Shown one piece after another: positions 39,254 through 52,583 of a stretch of DNA of 64,000 bases. A program made the translations under genes and the position numbers. Numbering within the stretch: position 1 is the stretch's first letter; each line of letters starts with the position of its first letter. The stretch spans positions 992,001 through 1,056,000 of the forward strand of contig JAQOOI010000076.1 in assembly GCA_028554645.1 (NCBI GenBank). The letters run 5' to 3'. This DNA is from Omphalotus guepiniiformis. Its lineage: Eukaryota > Basidiomycota > Agaricomycetes > Agaricales > Omphalotaceae. Under the pieces are notes generated by a model that saw nothing but the letters and a program-made list of their open reading frames with translations, was not told the origin of the DNA and made no database searches.

Positions 39254-42200
39254 CTACCGCGCAAGATCCAAGCGCTGATCACTAGATGGATAACGGTACG
39301 CGACGAACTCCGAATCTTGCAGAACCAGTTCCTCAAGAGCTTTTCGTGACGTGACCGAAAGACGCGGACCGCCGGCGCTCAAAGCGCTATGACGGGAGTT
39401 AGAGGTGGCATACCCTGTCAAAGTCTCGTCTTGATGCTCAGAACCAGACATCCGCATCACGGGGAACTGATGGGCAACATTTTCTTGCATCAAGTCCTTC
39501 ACTGGTGCTGTGTTCTTGCGTCCTAGCAAGGACGACAGGCCAAACCGTGATTTTCGCTTCGTCGGAATAGACATAGATTGTCGAACCATTGGTTCCGGCG
39601 TAGAAGTCAAGAGTCGGAGGGATCGACGAGAGGTTCCAAATTCGTCGTAGTTTGGCCCCAAGTCCTGCACATCAACTCTCTTCCCATTCAATGATTTGCT
39701 CATAAAGCCATCGAGGGTAGGCCGTGAACTTAAACCTCCAAACGACTGCCTACGCGTATCTCCATTGCGGAATGGAACCTGAGGAGGTAGGAAGTCATGA
39801 GCTGGGCGAGAACCAGGAGGAAGCTGGGATCGAGGATCAAAGGTGTACACGGTTCGCGGACGCGAATCCATTACATTACCATTAGCATTGGGCCTAGGAA
39901 TTGCCTCACCTGGGAGCGGCGGCAATGACTTTTCACGAGAAAAGGTGGAGGCGCTTGGGCGCGACGAGGAAGAATGTGAAGCTGATAGGTGGTTGGGAAC
40001 GGCTATCGCGGGAATCGGAGGAGGGGGATTCATTGACGGATTTTGTGTAGCACGCCCACGGAGATCTGGCTCTGAGATCACCGAATACACGTTTTTAGGG
40101 CTAGTGCGATCCTGCTGTTCGAAATCTTCGGCATTGGCACTGGTCTTTCTAGGCTCAGCAGCGTCTTGATCAGCGCCAGACTGTCGAGATGAGGCGGGGG
40201 AAGGAAGACTGGTTGATGGAGCAGTAGGAGGGGACACGCCTGTTGCGGAGATACCAAATTTCGGTGAGGCGGTAGAGGGAAGGGAAGGAGTAGAAGCGTG
40301 CCGGACCATGAGGTCACCAGGTCCCCGACTGACGAGATATGATAGAGGAGGGGGAGGAGCCAATGGAAAATCATCTTCCATTCTATCCGAAGAATGAGCT
40401 TCTCGAACAACAGTTCCGTCATTTTTCGAAGACCTGGTGACGAGACCCCAGATTTTTGCAAGTCCTTTCTTCTTCTTTGGCTTTTCCTTCTCCTGAGACT
40501 GGCGTGACTCCGATGGCTCAAGCACGGTGGTGGTGGGCCACATCTGGCTTAGACGGGAGGTTGGGGTCATTTCTACAGGTGAACGTACCAGCTGGCCTCT
40601 GTTCCCTTCCTTCTGTAAAGCAACACTGCGTATCGTACAGCGATCAGCGTGACGAAATAGATTTGATCAAACGACTGAAATAACGTACTGCATGTCAACC
40701 ATACTGCCTGACATTCCAGACATGGCTAAACTATCTTGACTCCGCCAATAGCTAGACCTGATGCCAAAGAATCGTGTGCGCCTAGGTGATGGCGAGCCTA
40801 GACTGTGTACGTCAGAGAAAGATGCTTGCGACTGAGCTCGAGGAATATCGGGTCTATCCAGAGGAGCAGTCAGCACGCTCATTGGCCTCGCTGAAGTCGT
40901 CTGAGAGTAATGCGAGTAAGGCTTCAACCCTACACCACTGTCCGTGTGAGGTAGCAAGCTCTGAGCAGACATAATAGAGGTAGCATCAATGACGGAACTT
41001 CGTGACGATTTTCTGACACGACGCTCCTCTCTACGACGCCTATCTCGAGCCTCCCTCTCTTCCTTGCGAACATCAACATGTTCAACAATCATACCATTCT
41101 CGAGGAGAGTGACATCGCGAGAGTGAGAGCGATCATGACCGCCGACAAGGGCTGCATTCGGGGGAGAGAGGGGTGCCTTGATACGGACACCCCCGGAGTC
41201 GTCCGCGGGTGCGGAACTATTGCCCAAGTCATATGCAGAACGCCTGAGTTGAGAATAGGCATCTCTCATCCTGTTATCCAATTGCTTCGCTTCATGCATA
41301 GCTTGAGCATGAGCTAGAGCCTCGGCCTCGAGTAACGTTCGCTGCGCCTTGATATAAGTGTTCAGGGTTTGCTGGCGTGAGGTGGGCTCGCGAGGATTCT
41401 GTCCGAAAACAATCAATATAAAAACGGTCTGCTACGATATAGGTACGCACCAAGCTCAACCATAATTTGAGATTTGCCTCTGTAAGTTTCCCACCACTAG
41501 CCCTAGGCCGTGGTGGACCATCGGTGTCAACGACGCCAGTAGCCTCTTCCTCCACCTCTTTCCGCTTGAGGTCTTCATAGTGTATGTCACTTTCTCTTTC
41601 CCAAACTCCGGGAGAAGTCACATCAACATCAGCCATATCCTGATCTCGCATCGCACACTCAACGCACACTTCTTCAGGAAGGTTGTTGGGAAGGTAGACG
41701 GGGTTGACAGGATTTGGTGTGACATTCTGAATGTATGTTGGCTGCTGAGGATTTGCTCGCTGCCGAGACGATACAGGAGGATTATATGATGGAGCAGCGA
41801 GAGGCATGATGGGTGAAGGAGAACCGTTGTTACTAGGGCCTGCGCCAATGCCTGCTGCAGGCAACGAGGGATGACGCGGAGCCGATGGAAGCAAGGACGA
41901 AGGCAATGCCTGTAAGGATTCTAGAGGAACGGCTTGCTGTGTGCCGTTGACGGGAGCGTCCTGGAGTGTAGGTCTATTAGACTCTGACCCTGGCGTAGCA
42001 GTGTCATTGTCCAAGCTATAACGCTCAACCACTCGCCGAGATGTACCTGGAGGTAATGAATACGAAATTGAGCTTTTCTGTAGCTCTTGAGGCTGCGACT
42101 GTGACTGCGACTGAGACTGTGCATGACCTGACTGGAGGTCGGAGACACCTGTCCTGGACGGTGGAGACTGTGCTGAAGTGGACGTTACTGCGAGCCAGTC

Positions 42201-42455
42201 TGGAGCTGACGAGCTTGCTACAGCTGCAGAATCTTCATCTGGTCGACGTGAGCTATCGTCCTCCTTCTGGTCCGTCTCCCATGTAGAAGATAAAAGCTTG
42301 GCGGCGGATCGCTGAGTCATGGTGGATGGCGAAGAGCTGAGAGTGGGATAACGGTTGTCTCTGAAATCTAGGTCGGTCATGAAAGGTCGCTGGTAGGCGT
42401 CTGTATGTGCACCTGGACCTCTGTCGTTTCGAGATGGATAAAGAGCTGCTGCCAT
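39254..42455 (-). CDS. Large conserved basidiomycete protein, function unknown
   Basis: Three long exons (start 42455, MAAALYPSRNDRG) encode more than 1000 residues, mostly disordered and rich in Ser and Pro. Recognisable pieces: a Ser-Gln repeat (SQSQSQSQ, near 42100), a proline-rich region, then the best ordered core CVECAMRDQDMADVDVTSPGVWERESDIHYEDL, KLTEANLKLWLSL, NPREPTSRQQTLNTYIKAQRTLLEAEA (helical), an Arg-rich helix EEREARDRRRREERRVRK, and a C-terminal part with KEKPKKKKGLAKIWGLVTRSSK, many SxR phospho-like sites and the end SSDQRLDLAR. I recall similar hypothetical proteins in other Agaricomycotina but no assigned role. The CVEC pair is too little for a zinc finger. A scaffold or regulatory role is only a guess. 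Confidence 0.8.
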
Positions 42456-42851
42456 TGTTGCAATGACTCAACCTGGCCGACCCTAATTTAGCAGCACAAA
42501 TTGTCTGTCCGGCTGCAGCGACCTCAGCAGCGTTCGTATTAGATGAAGGGAGAGTTGGAGGAGGAAGAAGACAGTGCGAGAAGCAGTTGAGTTTCGAGAA
42601 AGAGGAGGTACTTGGCTAGCCGGAAGGGTTGCAATCTCCGCATGCCTTGCTTTTGGAAATTAACTTATCCCACGATGGTACTCCGTATATGACATTTATA
42701 CATACTTCAAGTATCTCAACAAAAACTAGTATAAGTACTTGCTGATAACCGCGTACTCTACCCCTTCAACTGTCTAATGTACCTTGAGCTTACTTGCGAT
42801 ACCTGTCAACGTAGGTTAGCCGGCCCATTCTATGCAAAGTGTTGGGCATAT
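42456..42851. other. Promoter of the large unknown protein and 3' flank of NDUFS7
   Basis: About 0.4 kb; AT-rich around 42660-42770; no gene seen. Confidence 0.45.
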
Positions 42852-43790
<939 letters not shown>

Positions 43791-44153
43791 CGCGGTGGAG
43801 GGTACACAGAAGGTACGGAACGAGTGAATTCGGAGACGCTGATTGGCTCAAGTACAGATCACGTGGTCTCCACTGTCCGATTTCAGTGATGAAACATAAT
43901 CACATTGGGTATAAATCGAGAACCACTTTGAATGATCTATGAATACAAGGCCAGATACAAATCTACTATGACAAAGTATACAACTAACCATGATGTTAAA
44001 AGTCCATGAAGGTGAATGAAGAAATTCAGAGAACCAACAAAAGGGATACAACTTTACGATAAAATGGTCCATGCAAAATCTGAGCTGAGCTGACAATTAC
44101 AAAGTGTCATGAAAAGTGAAGAAAAAAGAGTCGAGTGTCACTAGAGCAAACAT
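43791..44153. other. Promoter of NDUFS7 and 3' flank of the kinase gene
   Basis: About 0.36 kb without a recognisable gene. Confidence 0.45.
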
Positions 44154-45886
44154 TCACTGTCCACGAGTCTGCTTGAGCCATAGATGCGCTTTCACCTCTT
44201 CAATCGTGGCGCGTGTCTTTGGGTTGGGGTCCAGGCAGCAGTGCATCAAATCCATCGCCAGTCGTGATACCGGTGGGCAGTCGATCAACACAATTTTGCC
44301 AGCAACAGCATCCTTCGCTGTGGGGAATGGCGATGTGCCGGTGAGAAGGTACGAGAGAAGGACACCTAGCGTCCAGATTTCTGCAGGAGCCGCTTGGTAC
44401 GCTTTCTTCAGCAGTATTTCCGATGCCGCGTAAGCAGTCGTCCCATAGAAAAGGTCATAATACGGTCGAGGCTCAGCGGGTTCGACAAAGGTAGCACTAC
44501 CAAAATCAATCAGTTTGACCTACAAGTGAATTCAGTACAAGATAATGCGGATAAATCAGCCAAGATATTACCTTAAGATCCTTATCAATGACTATGTTCT
44601 CGTCCTTGATATCACGATGAACGACTCCGATAGAATGAAGATAATATACAGCCTCGACTATCTGAGCAAAGACCCGACGAGCTTGACTCTCAGATAAATG
44701 TTTATGTTCGGATTGCTCAATACACTCGAAAAGATCGTGTGAAGGGCGACGAGAGTAGCGCGGACGAGGTGCCAAAAGAGCCTCTGGTTTCCAAGCTTCC
44801 TGTTGGTCTGAATCTTCGACAGCGGAATTTGCAACCCGGATAACGGGGTTTGATGTTTGCGAAGGTGTAGAAGGAGACAGGCTAGATATTGAATCAGCAG
44901 AAGCTGAGGCAGACAACAACGGTAAAGAAGTCGGTATGGACGGTTGCGGCCTCAGTGGGGGAGAACGCTGCTGCCTCCAGCTCTTTCTAGGGTGTTGCCA
45001 GGGCGAGCCATGCAGTTCTTGTACCTTGGTCAGAAATTTAGCTAATGTCTTTGAGTACAAGCGAGAGGAGGTATACCAAATAGAAATATCGCGAATCTTC
45101 ATACAGATCCAAGCACTTGACGATGTTTTCATGATCCATCATGCTTAACAACATCACCTCTGTGGGCAGCCTTCCATAAAGGTCATGGTCCATCCAAGCG
45201 TGTTGCGGAACCTTCTCTTTGATGATAAACTTGACCGCGACTTCGTGGCCTTCGTGGCGGTTTCTGGCAGTCATGACAAAACCGTAACCACCAGAACCGA
45301 GCTCATCCTCTAGTTCATATATGCGGGCAAAATGTGGGTTAAGTTGATGACCATTTGGAAAGTGTGAAGAGTAGAGTGAGGAGTCTAGACTAAAATGGGA
45401 ACAAGAGGACTTAGAGCTACAAGATGGAAGGGAATACTGTGCTCTATGTTCGGAGTTTTCTGGGGTTTCCGATTCGGGCGAGCGCGAAGGTGATGAGGAG
45501 AGGTCGCCTTCATTGGGAGATATTGGAGGAGAAAGCGCGCCAAAAGGAGACGATATTGTAGGTGAACAGTCATGCTCTCCAGAAGATGGCGAAGATTCTT
45601 GAACGCGGGAGATATCAAGCGACGATAACAGCGAGGAATAGAATTCCACCGCGTCATACTTGGAAAGCTGGATATCGTTGATAATTTCGCGAGTATCGAC
45701 GCGTCTAAGTTTGATTTCTGCTGCATCGGGCGCGTTTCGCGTAAAGGCGAGAAGTTGGTGGGGTTGTTCTGGCGTCCGAAGAGTGTCACTCTCTGCCGGA
45801 GAGGAGTAACCAGGTTCGGAAGGAGAGATAGGAGAATACGCGAGGTCAGGGATCGTAATGGGATGAAGGCGAGGATGCGAAGCCAT
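44154..45886 (-). CDS. Ser/Thr protein kinase, PAS-kinase-like catalytic domain
   Basis: Protein kinase of the CAMK group. The start MASHPRLHPITIPDLAY at 45886; about 200 N-terminal residues are Ser/Pro-rich and disordered. The kinase domain shows ELGSGGYGFVMTARNRHEGHEVAVKFIIKEKVPQHAW (glycine loop and VAVK lysine), PTEVMLLSMMDHENIVKCLDLYED, a disordered insert of about 100 residues after QELHGSPW, then LSESQARRVFAQIVEAVYYLH, VVHRDIKDENIVID, VKLIDFGSATF, YGTTAYAASEIL in place of the usual APE, GVLLSYLLTGTSPF and an end at WLKQTRGQ. KFIxKEKV and HRDIKDENIVI are hallmarks of PASK/Psk kinases, but no PAS domain is seen in this model. The long insert and the A-S-E motif are unusual. All catalytic residues are present. 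Confidence 0.88.
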
Positions 45887-46226
45887 ATCTAGTATCTGAT
45901 GGTTGCAGAACAAAGAATGCAAGGTGGCCCGGACGCGATGACTTTAATACTAATAGTGAATAGGCTGGTCAAATGCGTTGGGCTGGCCAAAGCGTTCGGC
46001 AGCGCTATTGTATTGTAGCTCAAGCCAGTGCGCCAGTCTGAGCTGAGTCCCAGTTAGCGACCCTGAAGCAATTAGAGTAAAGATAAAAGAAAAGGAGACA
46101 ACAAAGCATGGCTGCTAAATATTCCTCTTTCTTCGTGTTTGTGGTTTCTCGCGTGGCTTGCCGTTTACGGCAAACTGCAAAAATCACATTTCTAACATAA
46201 CAAGACGTTCAAATATCACTATCTAC
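45887..46226. other. Promoter of the kinase gene and 3' flank of the glycosylase
   Basis: About 0.34 kb, no gene seen. Confidence 0.45.
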
Positions 46227-47924
46227 TTATTGCAGGGACCACATATAGTATACTCCTAGAGAAAGCCACATTCAAAACCTGCGAGGAGTCAAAGCATTTT
46301 GACTGACCTAAACTTCTGTATGGTTTCCAGCTTTCTGTAAGCCCTTCCATTTCGGTTGGTGTCAAGAGTGCTCCTCTGCGGGACAAAGCAGCATGAGTAC
46401 TAAGCCTGTGGTGGCCCGAATATGAGACGCTCCTTTGATCTTCTTCTTGCTTTCTAGGCGAGATCTGAGGTTGGAAACCGTGAGTCCTGCAGGTAGAGGT
46501 GGGACTATGAAGCCTTCTTTCTTGCCAATCTTGACTAGAGTATCCTGAAGCGACGGAGTGAGTGGTACAGCAAGGACAGGTTCCGTTGCTGCAGGCTTCA
46601 GTGGCGTAGCAAGTGGTGCGGGAAGCATCGAAGAAAGGTCTGACGGAGATATCTGGGCCGTGTCTTCGGACCTTTTTGCGTTTAAAACCGGAAGAGTTCT
46701 CTCTTCTTCGTTCTCGGATTCACTGTCTAGGTCCTCATTCGGAGCATTCGATGCTCTGCCAGCCTTGTCTGGCGAGATGCCGACATTGTGCGACTTTGAA
46801 TGTAAGCCTAGAATCCAGCGAAGTACGCCACGCTGGACACCCAGATCACCTGCGATGTTATCAGCTGAGTGTAATGCGATGAGTGACACGTCCACCTACC
46901 AACGGGTAAAATATTGGGACGCCGGAGAGAGAAAATCGCGAACATATCCACTGCGTAACATTTCAGATGCAATATGTTGCACCACCAGAACTACTTACCT
47001 GTCCACTGTAAGTCAAGGCGTTGAACTTTATAGCAGACACTTATATGGCTCGACTCACCGGGCCAATCCCTTTGACTGCAATGAGCATCTGAAATAATTC
47101 CTCGTCCGTGGCATTTAACAACTTTTCAGTTGTTAAACGGCCATCTGAAAATCTTGAAGCAAGGTCTTGCACTAATTGTTTTTAGAGTCACTTTTAACTC
47201 TTCAAAGAACTTGGTTCCTGACCATACTCTGCTTTTCGACCGCTCAGACCAGCAGAGCGAAGAATAGCAATGTCGGTGTTGGCAACTTGATACGGGCTTG
47301 GAAAGAATGAATCCGCTGACTTGTATTCACTTGAAGGCGTTCAGAGTTACGGTCAGACTTCAACGAAAACCCGTCACTAACCCATAGTCTGTAACTTTTT
47401 CAGGAAGCTCTGGTTTATAGAGCCTGACAAACTTATGATTGACTGCGCGCGCAGCTATCCAGGAAATTTGCTGGCCGATTATCGATGTCGCGAGAGCTCT
47501 GCGATCAGTGTTCTGTTTGAGTAGCCAGGGGGTTCCAGTTGGCGAGAACGAACCTAAAAGGATGAACGACTTCAAGTTGCTCGAATGGTTTACAATGAAG
47601 CCTATCAAATAAATCCTCAAAACGAGGGTCTACGGAGATGAGATGCTTTTTTGCATCCTCAAAGGAGAACGACAACTGTGCCGGAACAAAGACCGGTGGA
47701 GGACCTGGATCGGAGGGAATACGAGAACGGTCAATTACAACTTCAGGAGCCTTCGCAGCTGGTGTAAGCTTGACATTGCGAGGTTTTTTCTCTTTCGTCT
47801 TGGGTGTTGAGGGAGAATCCTTCGCTTTACGTTTCGCTGGTTGCTTTGCAGCAGGTGTAGTAGCCAGAGCGGCAGAAGCAGTTGCAGTGGCGACAGAACG
47901 TGTTGCTGAGCGTGTAGTGGGCAT
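46227..47924 (-). CDS. DNA-3-methyladenine glycosylase II (AlkA/MAG1 type, HhH-GPD)
   Basis: Base-excision repair enzyme that removes alkylated purines. The start MPTTRSATRSVATATA at 47924 opens a basic, Ala/Lys-rich tail with a likely nuclear signal (KRKAKDSPSTPKTKEKKPR). The fold follows: AKKHLISVDPRFEDLF, LATSIIGQQISWIAARAVNHKFVRLY, GLSGRKAEYVQDLASRF, the helix-hairpin-helix and catalytic loop [34 protein letters not shown] with the catalytic Asp in PVGDLG, and the end EMEGLTESWKPYRSLG - VYYMWSLQ (stop 46227-46229). Between the catalytic loop and the C-terminus there is a disordered insert of more than 100 residues (DLDSESENEEE ...) not found in AlkA. Confidence 0.92.
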
Positions 47925-48186
47925 CCTGAGAGAACACAAGGGAACCCTCAAGGTTCTGAACATGAATTAGTGGGCCAAGAACCTGCAGACCTTGATTGCT
48001 CAGTCACGTTGATGACTCACAGGAAAATGCGGAATGCGGTGAACGTGATGGTTGTCATTCTAATCTTATCTTATCTCGCTCATGATGATGAGAGTCAGCT
48101 TGTTTCGTCACGGGCGGATCCACAGTTTGATTCATACCAGCATTTCTTCACAACCTTTACATCTACACTCACCATCACCTGCAAAC
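47925..48186. promoter_or_regulatory. Divergent promoter, glycosylase / I9 inhibitor
   Basis: 262 bases between two starts reading outward; no defined element identified. Confidence 0.35.
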
Positions 48187-48623
48187 ATGTCTGGTAAGCC
48201 CTCTCGGTGCTCTCAGATTCGTTCTAAACCGATATCATCTCAATCGTGCCAGGTTATATCGTTACTTTCAAGGAGAGCGCTACAAAGGAACAAATCGAGA
48301 AGCTTGCTCAAGAAGTTCAGAATGATGGTAAGATCATTCCTTCAGTTATGTTCGTTTAATCTCAACCCTTTCTTCAGGTGGCGAAGTCACAAAGAAGTTC
48401 ACCTTAATATCCGTACGTGAAGATTCATTTGTCTAGATTCTGTCTCATGGATAATGCAGGGCTTTGCTGCGAAAATCCAACCGCAAACACTACAATCGTT
48501 CAAGAGTCTGCAAGGCGACGTTATTGACACCATAGGTAAATATGCACCGTCTGTTCGATTAGAATGTGCTAACAGAAGCCGCTTTGATTGTCAGAACCTG
48601 ACAGTATAGTCACCATACAGTAG
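48187..48623 (+). CDS. Stand-alone I9 peptidase-inhibitor-like protein
   Basis: A 73-residue protein consisting only of an inhibitor I9 (subtilisin propeptide-like) domain: SGYIVTFKESATKEQIEKL, GGEVTKKFTLISGFAAKIQP, VIDTIEPDSIVTIQ. It matches the type known from Pleurotus proteinase A inhibitor 1 (POIA1) and yeast Pbi2, which inhibit vacuolar serine protease B/subtilases and, in yeast, act in vacuole fusion. No signal peptide, so it is intracellular. Five exons for 73 codons; the first carries only ATG TCT and one base (48187-48193). All introns are GT-AG. Stop TAG at 48621-48623. Confidence 0.9.
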
Positions 48624-49130
48624 AGCCGATATCATGTTCTGTTACATAATATGTGAAGGATGGACTATTATCGTAAAGTCGTGGATGTACTTATATCAGG
48701 TAGAACGTGGAACGAGATGTTATATTGATGAGTGTTGAAATGCCTATGGACGATTGTTTCTACGTTGGGCAATGACTACATATGTTGCTTAATTTCCGCA
48801 ACCGTTGAAACACATGATATGTAGAAGAGCAATGTATGAATTGTTCTCGAAACAAAGCTAATAAGATTAACGAAAGCTTTATCCACTGTAGCCTAAGGAA
48901 TGACTGGCACAGTAAACAAATAAACAGGACAAGGGGTATATGTCCAAAGAGAAAAGCTAAATTCTGTGTTCATAAGAGTTCATGACGTTCGTAAATCGGA
49001 ATATGAGGGTAAACGAATGCAATAGTAGTCCAAATATCAGCGAGAGGATCCACCGAAAACATCTCAAATAGAGAGCTTGAGGCACTTCCATAAGGCAAAG
49101 GGAAGAGGCTGGCTCAAGCCTCACTATGAG
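48624..49130. other. Convergent 3' flanks of the I9 gene and an unknown gene
   Basis: About 0.5 kb, AT-rich, no gene recognised. Confidence 0.5.
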
Positions 49131-51013
49131 CTATGATGCTCCAACGGGCGCCACTAGCGGGACGGAGGGTGGCACAAGCGCGGGTGGCACAGGTACATCA
49201 CTTGTTGCGGGGACAGGTTCCGGACTCGCCTCGATTGGCTTTGAGGATGGACTGGGAGCTTGCGCCTGAGTGCTCTTCTCGCTCTGTGTGGGTTTCGCTG
49301 GGCTAGGGGCATCGGTTGACGATGGCACCTTATCTATCGGTATACTAGGCTGGGCTTTATCGCCGTCTACTGGAGTATCGGGTTCCTCGCTCTTGGGAGC
49401 CTTGGACTCAGGCGGAAGGAAGTCCCAAGGACGAGGCACCTACATGGGTAGTGACTGTTAGTGGTGTATATTCATCGAGGGAATCGGAGACTACCATAGC
49501 TGCAGGCATTATCCTGGGCAGAGCAAAAATCAGTGAAAACAATACATACACTAAAGTTAGTCGGTGGACTCACCAAGTAGCAGCACATACAACACCCTGG
49601 CCTTGGTCCTGCGCTTGAATAGATTGGAATTCAAAGTCGATGAACTGAGAGATGTATCGAACAAAAGGGAGAATCTCCCGCACACCGTTGTTGACTACGG
49701 CCAACGCTGAGAGGAAATTGACGACAGTGCCTGATACGGAGTGCGCATTCTGCTACGATAAATCAAGATTGTGTACTGACAGATGTCATTCGAGCATCGT
49801 ACCGACAAGTAAGCCAACGAAGGGGGAGGAAGAACGACTTCCAATCCCCACCAATCTAGAGCTAACTTCAGGATGATGAAAAGCTTAGGCTAGACCAAAT
49901 ACGTACAAGTCAGCACCGACATCCGATCCGTTGGAGGATGAATTCCTGAACATATCTGAGTAAACGCGACGGAAGGTGAATGCAAATGACCTTACCTGAG
50001 TGATCAGGGAGAATTGCCCGGCCAGTGGCATATCCAAGAGCCATCAGCTGAGGAGTAATTTGTTCAATGCCATTGATAATGGTCTGCGCCGTAGGGACAG
50101 CGCCAGATAATATACCGACTCCATCCCCTGGTTGACCAAGACCTAAGTCGGGAGACTTTATGAGATCAACGACGTGCATCTCATTGAATACGGAGGACAT
50201 CGTCTCGACAGAAGCTGTAGTCATCTGAGCTAAGGAAGATTCGGGAGCGGCAGAGGCCGCTTCGGTACTGATGAGTTTCCGAAAATGCAGTTGGTGCTCT
50301 TCCGCATCCGTGCGAGCAAGACAGACCGCATGGATCGGACCAGTTGACTTGGAATGACTGTCTCCTTCGTCTGTCGAAGGTAAGGTGCGTAGATGCGCTA
50401 TCACCTTGTTCGCAGACTTCGATTGTATTAACTGAGATTTCAACTTGCTCATCTGAGGTTTGGCGACAGCGAGGGATAGCGAAGGAGATGATGCATTAGT
50501 AGGGCCGATGATGAGCCTTCGAACGACCAGGGCAGATTCTTGGGCTCGCTTGTCTTCATTAGAGCGGATAGGAATGGTTAGACGTCTCTTGGAAAGTGCA
50601 GCCGCAGCATGATCTCTCTTCTCTCGTTCTTGGATGGCAGACAGTGCATGCTTGTGTTCGTCGTGATTACTCGGCTGGACGGAAAATGTACGAAAGGAAA
50701 ATCGACGAGCGGGCGCTTTGAACTCAGAGGCTGTTGTTTCGCTTACTTTAGCAGCAGAGACCGGGGATGAAACGGGAGAAAGCGGAGGAGATGCGGGAGT
50801 CGCGTCACTAGGAACGCCGACAGCAGGTTCAGTTGAAGTTGGGGTCGTCACTGATTCTTTCTCCTTCTCAACGTCCTTGACGCTGGCCAGCTTGGGTGAA
50901 GGAGAGAGATAGGCGAAGATACCCATTCTGGAGGCTACTCGACGCGGGCAACGACGAGAATTCGGAAAACCGGCAGCGCGGGAGAGTGAGTGATAGAATG
51001 TAGAAGGAGCCAC
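49131..51013 (-). CDS. Conserved basidiomycete protein, function unknown
   Basis: The start at 51013 (MAPSTFYHSLSRAAGF) or at the internal ATG 50926 (MGIFAYLSPSPKLASV). The first 170 residues are polar (TTPTSTEPAVGVPSD, APARRFSFRTFSVQP, then a charged helix). The ordered part includes LVVRRLIIG, KLKSQLIQSKSANKVIAHLRTLP, IHAVCLARTDAEEHQLHFRKL, a helix-rich TASVETMSSVFNEMHVVDLIKSPD, GVGILSGAVPTAQTIINGIEQITPQLMALGYATGRAILPDHS, then short exons with HPPTDRMSVLT, DWWGLEVVLPPPSLAYL, VVNFLSALAVVNNGVREILPFVRYISQF and the C-terminal exon MVPRPWDFLPPE followed by a Pro/Ser-rich tail. No catalytic motif or transmembrane helix was identified with confidence. Divergent from SSU1, 115 bases between starts. 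Confidence 0.75.
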
Positions 51014-51128
51014 GATAATCCGACTGGTCTCATTCCGAATTCTTTAAGTGTATAAATACTTGTTCCTCCTCAGGTCTCGAGTCACTTCACGTTCCCTCAT
51101 TATCATTTCTGTGGTGATCTTGCCCAGC

Positions 51129-52583
51129 ATGACGACTGACGAATTCATGCGAAAACAAACATTCATGGATGTCATACGGTAAGCAGGCCGGCCAAGTTTC
51201 ACTTGTTATAGCAATGTCTCTAATGTCTCTTACCTTCCTTGGGCAGGAATTTCGCCCCCGTATGGTTTGCTGTTACCATGGGCAAGTTACCTACAACAAG
51301 GTATTCAGGTGTTTCTAAGGATTCCATTCTAATGAATTCACTCTCCAGGTACTGGCGCTATCAGTCTTTTGTTCCATTCTTTTCCATTCGGCAATGATCT
51401 GCGAGCTATGGAAATCATGACTCTCATAATCTTCTTCCTGAACCTTGTATTGTTCATCGTTTTTACTGTGATCTCTGTTACTCGTTACATCCTGTTTCCG
51501 TCGGTATGGCGGCATATGATCAACCATCCTGTTCAAAGCCTCTACACTGGAACGTTCCCTATGGGTTTCACCACCCTCCTGAACATTTCTGTAACCCTGA
51601 TCAACGAGAAGTATGGATTTGGAGGGGAACCTTTTTTGCTAACCATGTGGACGCTTTGGTGGGCGGATGTGGTCATCTCCGTGATGTTATGCTGGGGAAT
51701 GGTTCATTTCATGTTAGTGTTTCTATTCTATCATGATGCTTCCGCATCCGATCTGACATCGTCCTTTGGTAGGGGGACAGCACAAAAACATGCCTTAGAA
51801 AATATGACCGCTGCTTGGTTGTTGCCCGTTGTGACGATTATAGTCGCATCGTCTACCGGAGGCGTCATTGCTCCTGCATTGAGCAGATACAACCAGTCAT
51901 ACGCCCTCATTACCGAGGTCACGTCAGTGTTCATGGTTTCCATTGGCCTCTCACTGGCCTTAATGCTACTCACTGTCTACATATTGCGCTTGATAATTCA
52001 CGGTCTTCCTCAAGGAGCTAGCGTACTTTCTGTATTCTTGCCCTTGGGACCTACAGGTCAAGCCGGATATTCTATCCTTCTTGCGGGGCAGTTCTTTAAA
52101 GCAACATTTCCTTTGAATTATGGCGACTCGGAATTTCTCACATCGAGCACTACTGGCGATATCATATACGTCATCTGCGTTTGCACCGCGTTCGTACTAT
52201 GGGCGTTGGCTACAATGTGGATGATTTTTGCATTGCTTGCTGTGCAACACGTTCTACGCCGCACACGATATCCGTTCAAAGTTTACTTCTGGGGCTTGAT
52301 TTTTCCGAATGTAAGTTCATCTTCTGACATGCGTGTCATCTCACTCTTTACTTTGCAGGGTGTGTACGCCAACCTTACTATCAGTCTCGCCAATGTCTTC
52401 GATTCCCCATTTCTCCGCTATTGGGGTAGTATCTATGCCGTCGCCACCCTTATCCTGTGGACGTGGGTGGCGTTCAAAACAGTGATATTGGCGTACTCTA
52501 GGACTATTTTCGAAGCACCATGCCTAGACGATGTAGGCCTGAACGACGTAGATTGCACTTGTGCGCGAGAACACAAATCATGA
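51129..52583 (+). CDS. SSU1: SSU1-type sulfite efflux pump (TDT/voltage-dependent anion channel family)
   Basis: Plasma-membrane exporter that protects fungi from sulfite; relatives carry C4-dicarboxylates. The start MTTDEFMRKQTFMDVIR at 51129, then NFAPVWFAVTMGTGAISLLFHSFP, the signature first helix of the family, and about nine further helices (IIFFLNLVLFIVFTVISV, LPVVTIIVASSTGGVIAPAL, GLSLALMLLTVYILRLIIHG, LATMWMIFALLAVQHV). SVFLPLGPTGQAGYSILLAGQ is a conserved pore segment. The second intron (about 51290-51348) starts GCAAGT and ends CCAG, a GC-AG intron; the MGTG motif depends on it. Stop at 52581-52583. Family members of both substrate types look alike, so the sulfite assignment is by overall resemblance to fungal Ssu1. 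Confidence 0.88.

Noticed and set aside
39843..40169. Plus-strand frames inside the large unknown protein gene
   Set aside because: Shadow frames caused by its Ser/Pro-rich codon usage.
42090..42126. Six-base tandem repeat as a possible minisatellite
   Set aside because: It simply encodes the Ser-Gln run of the unknown protein; short and coding.
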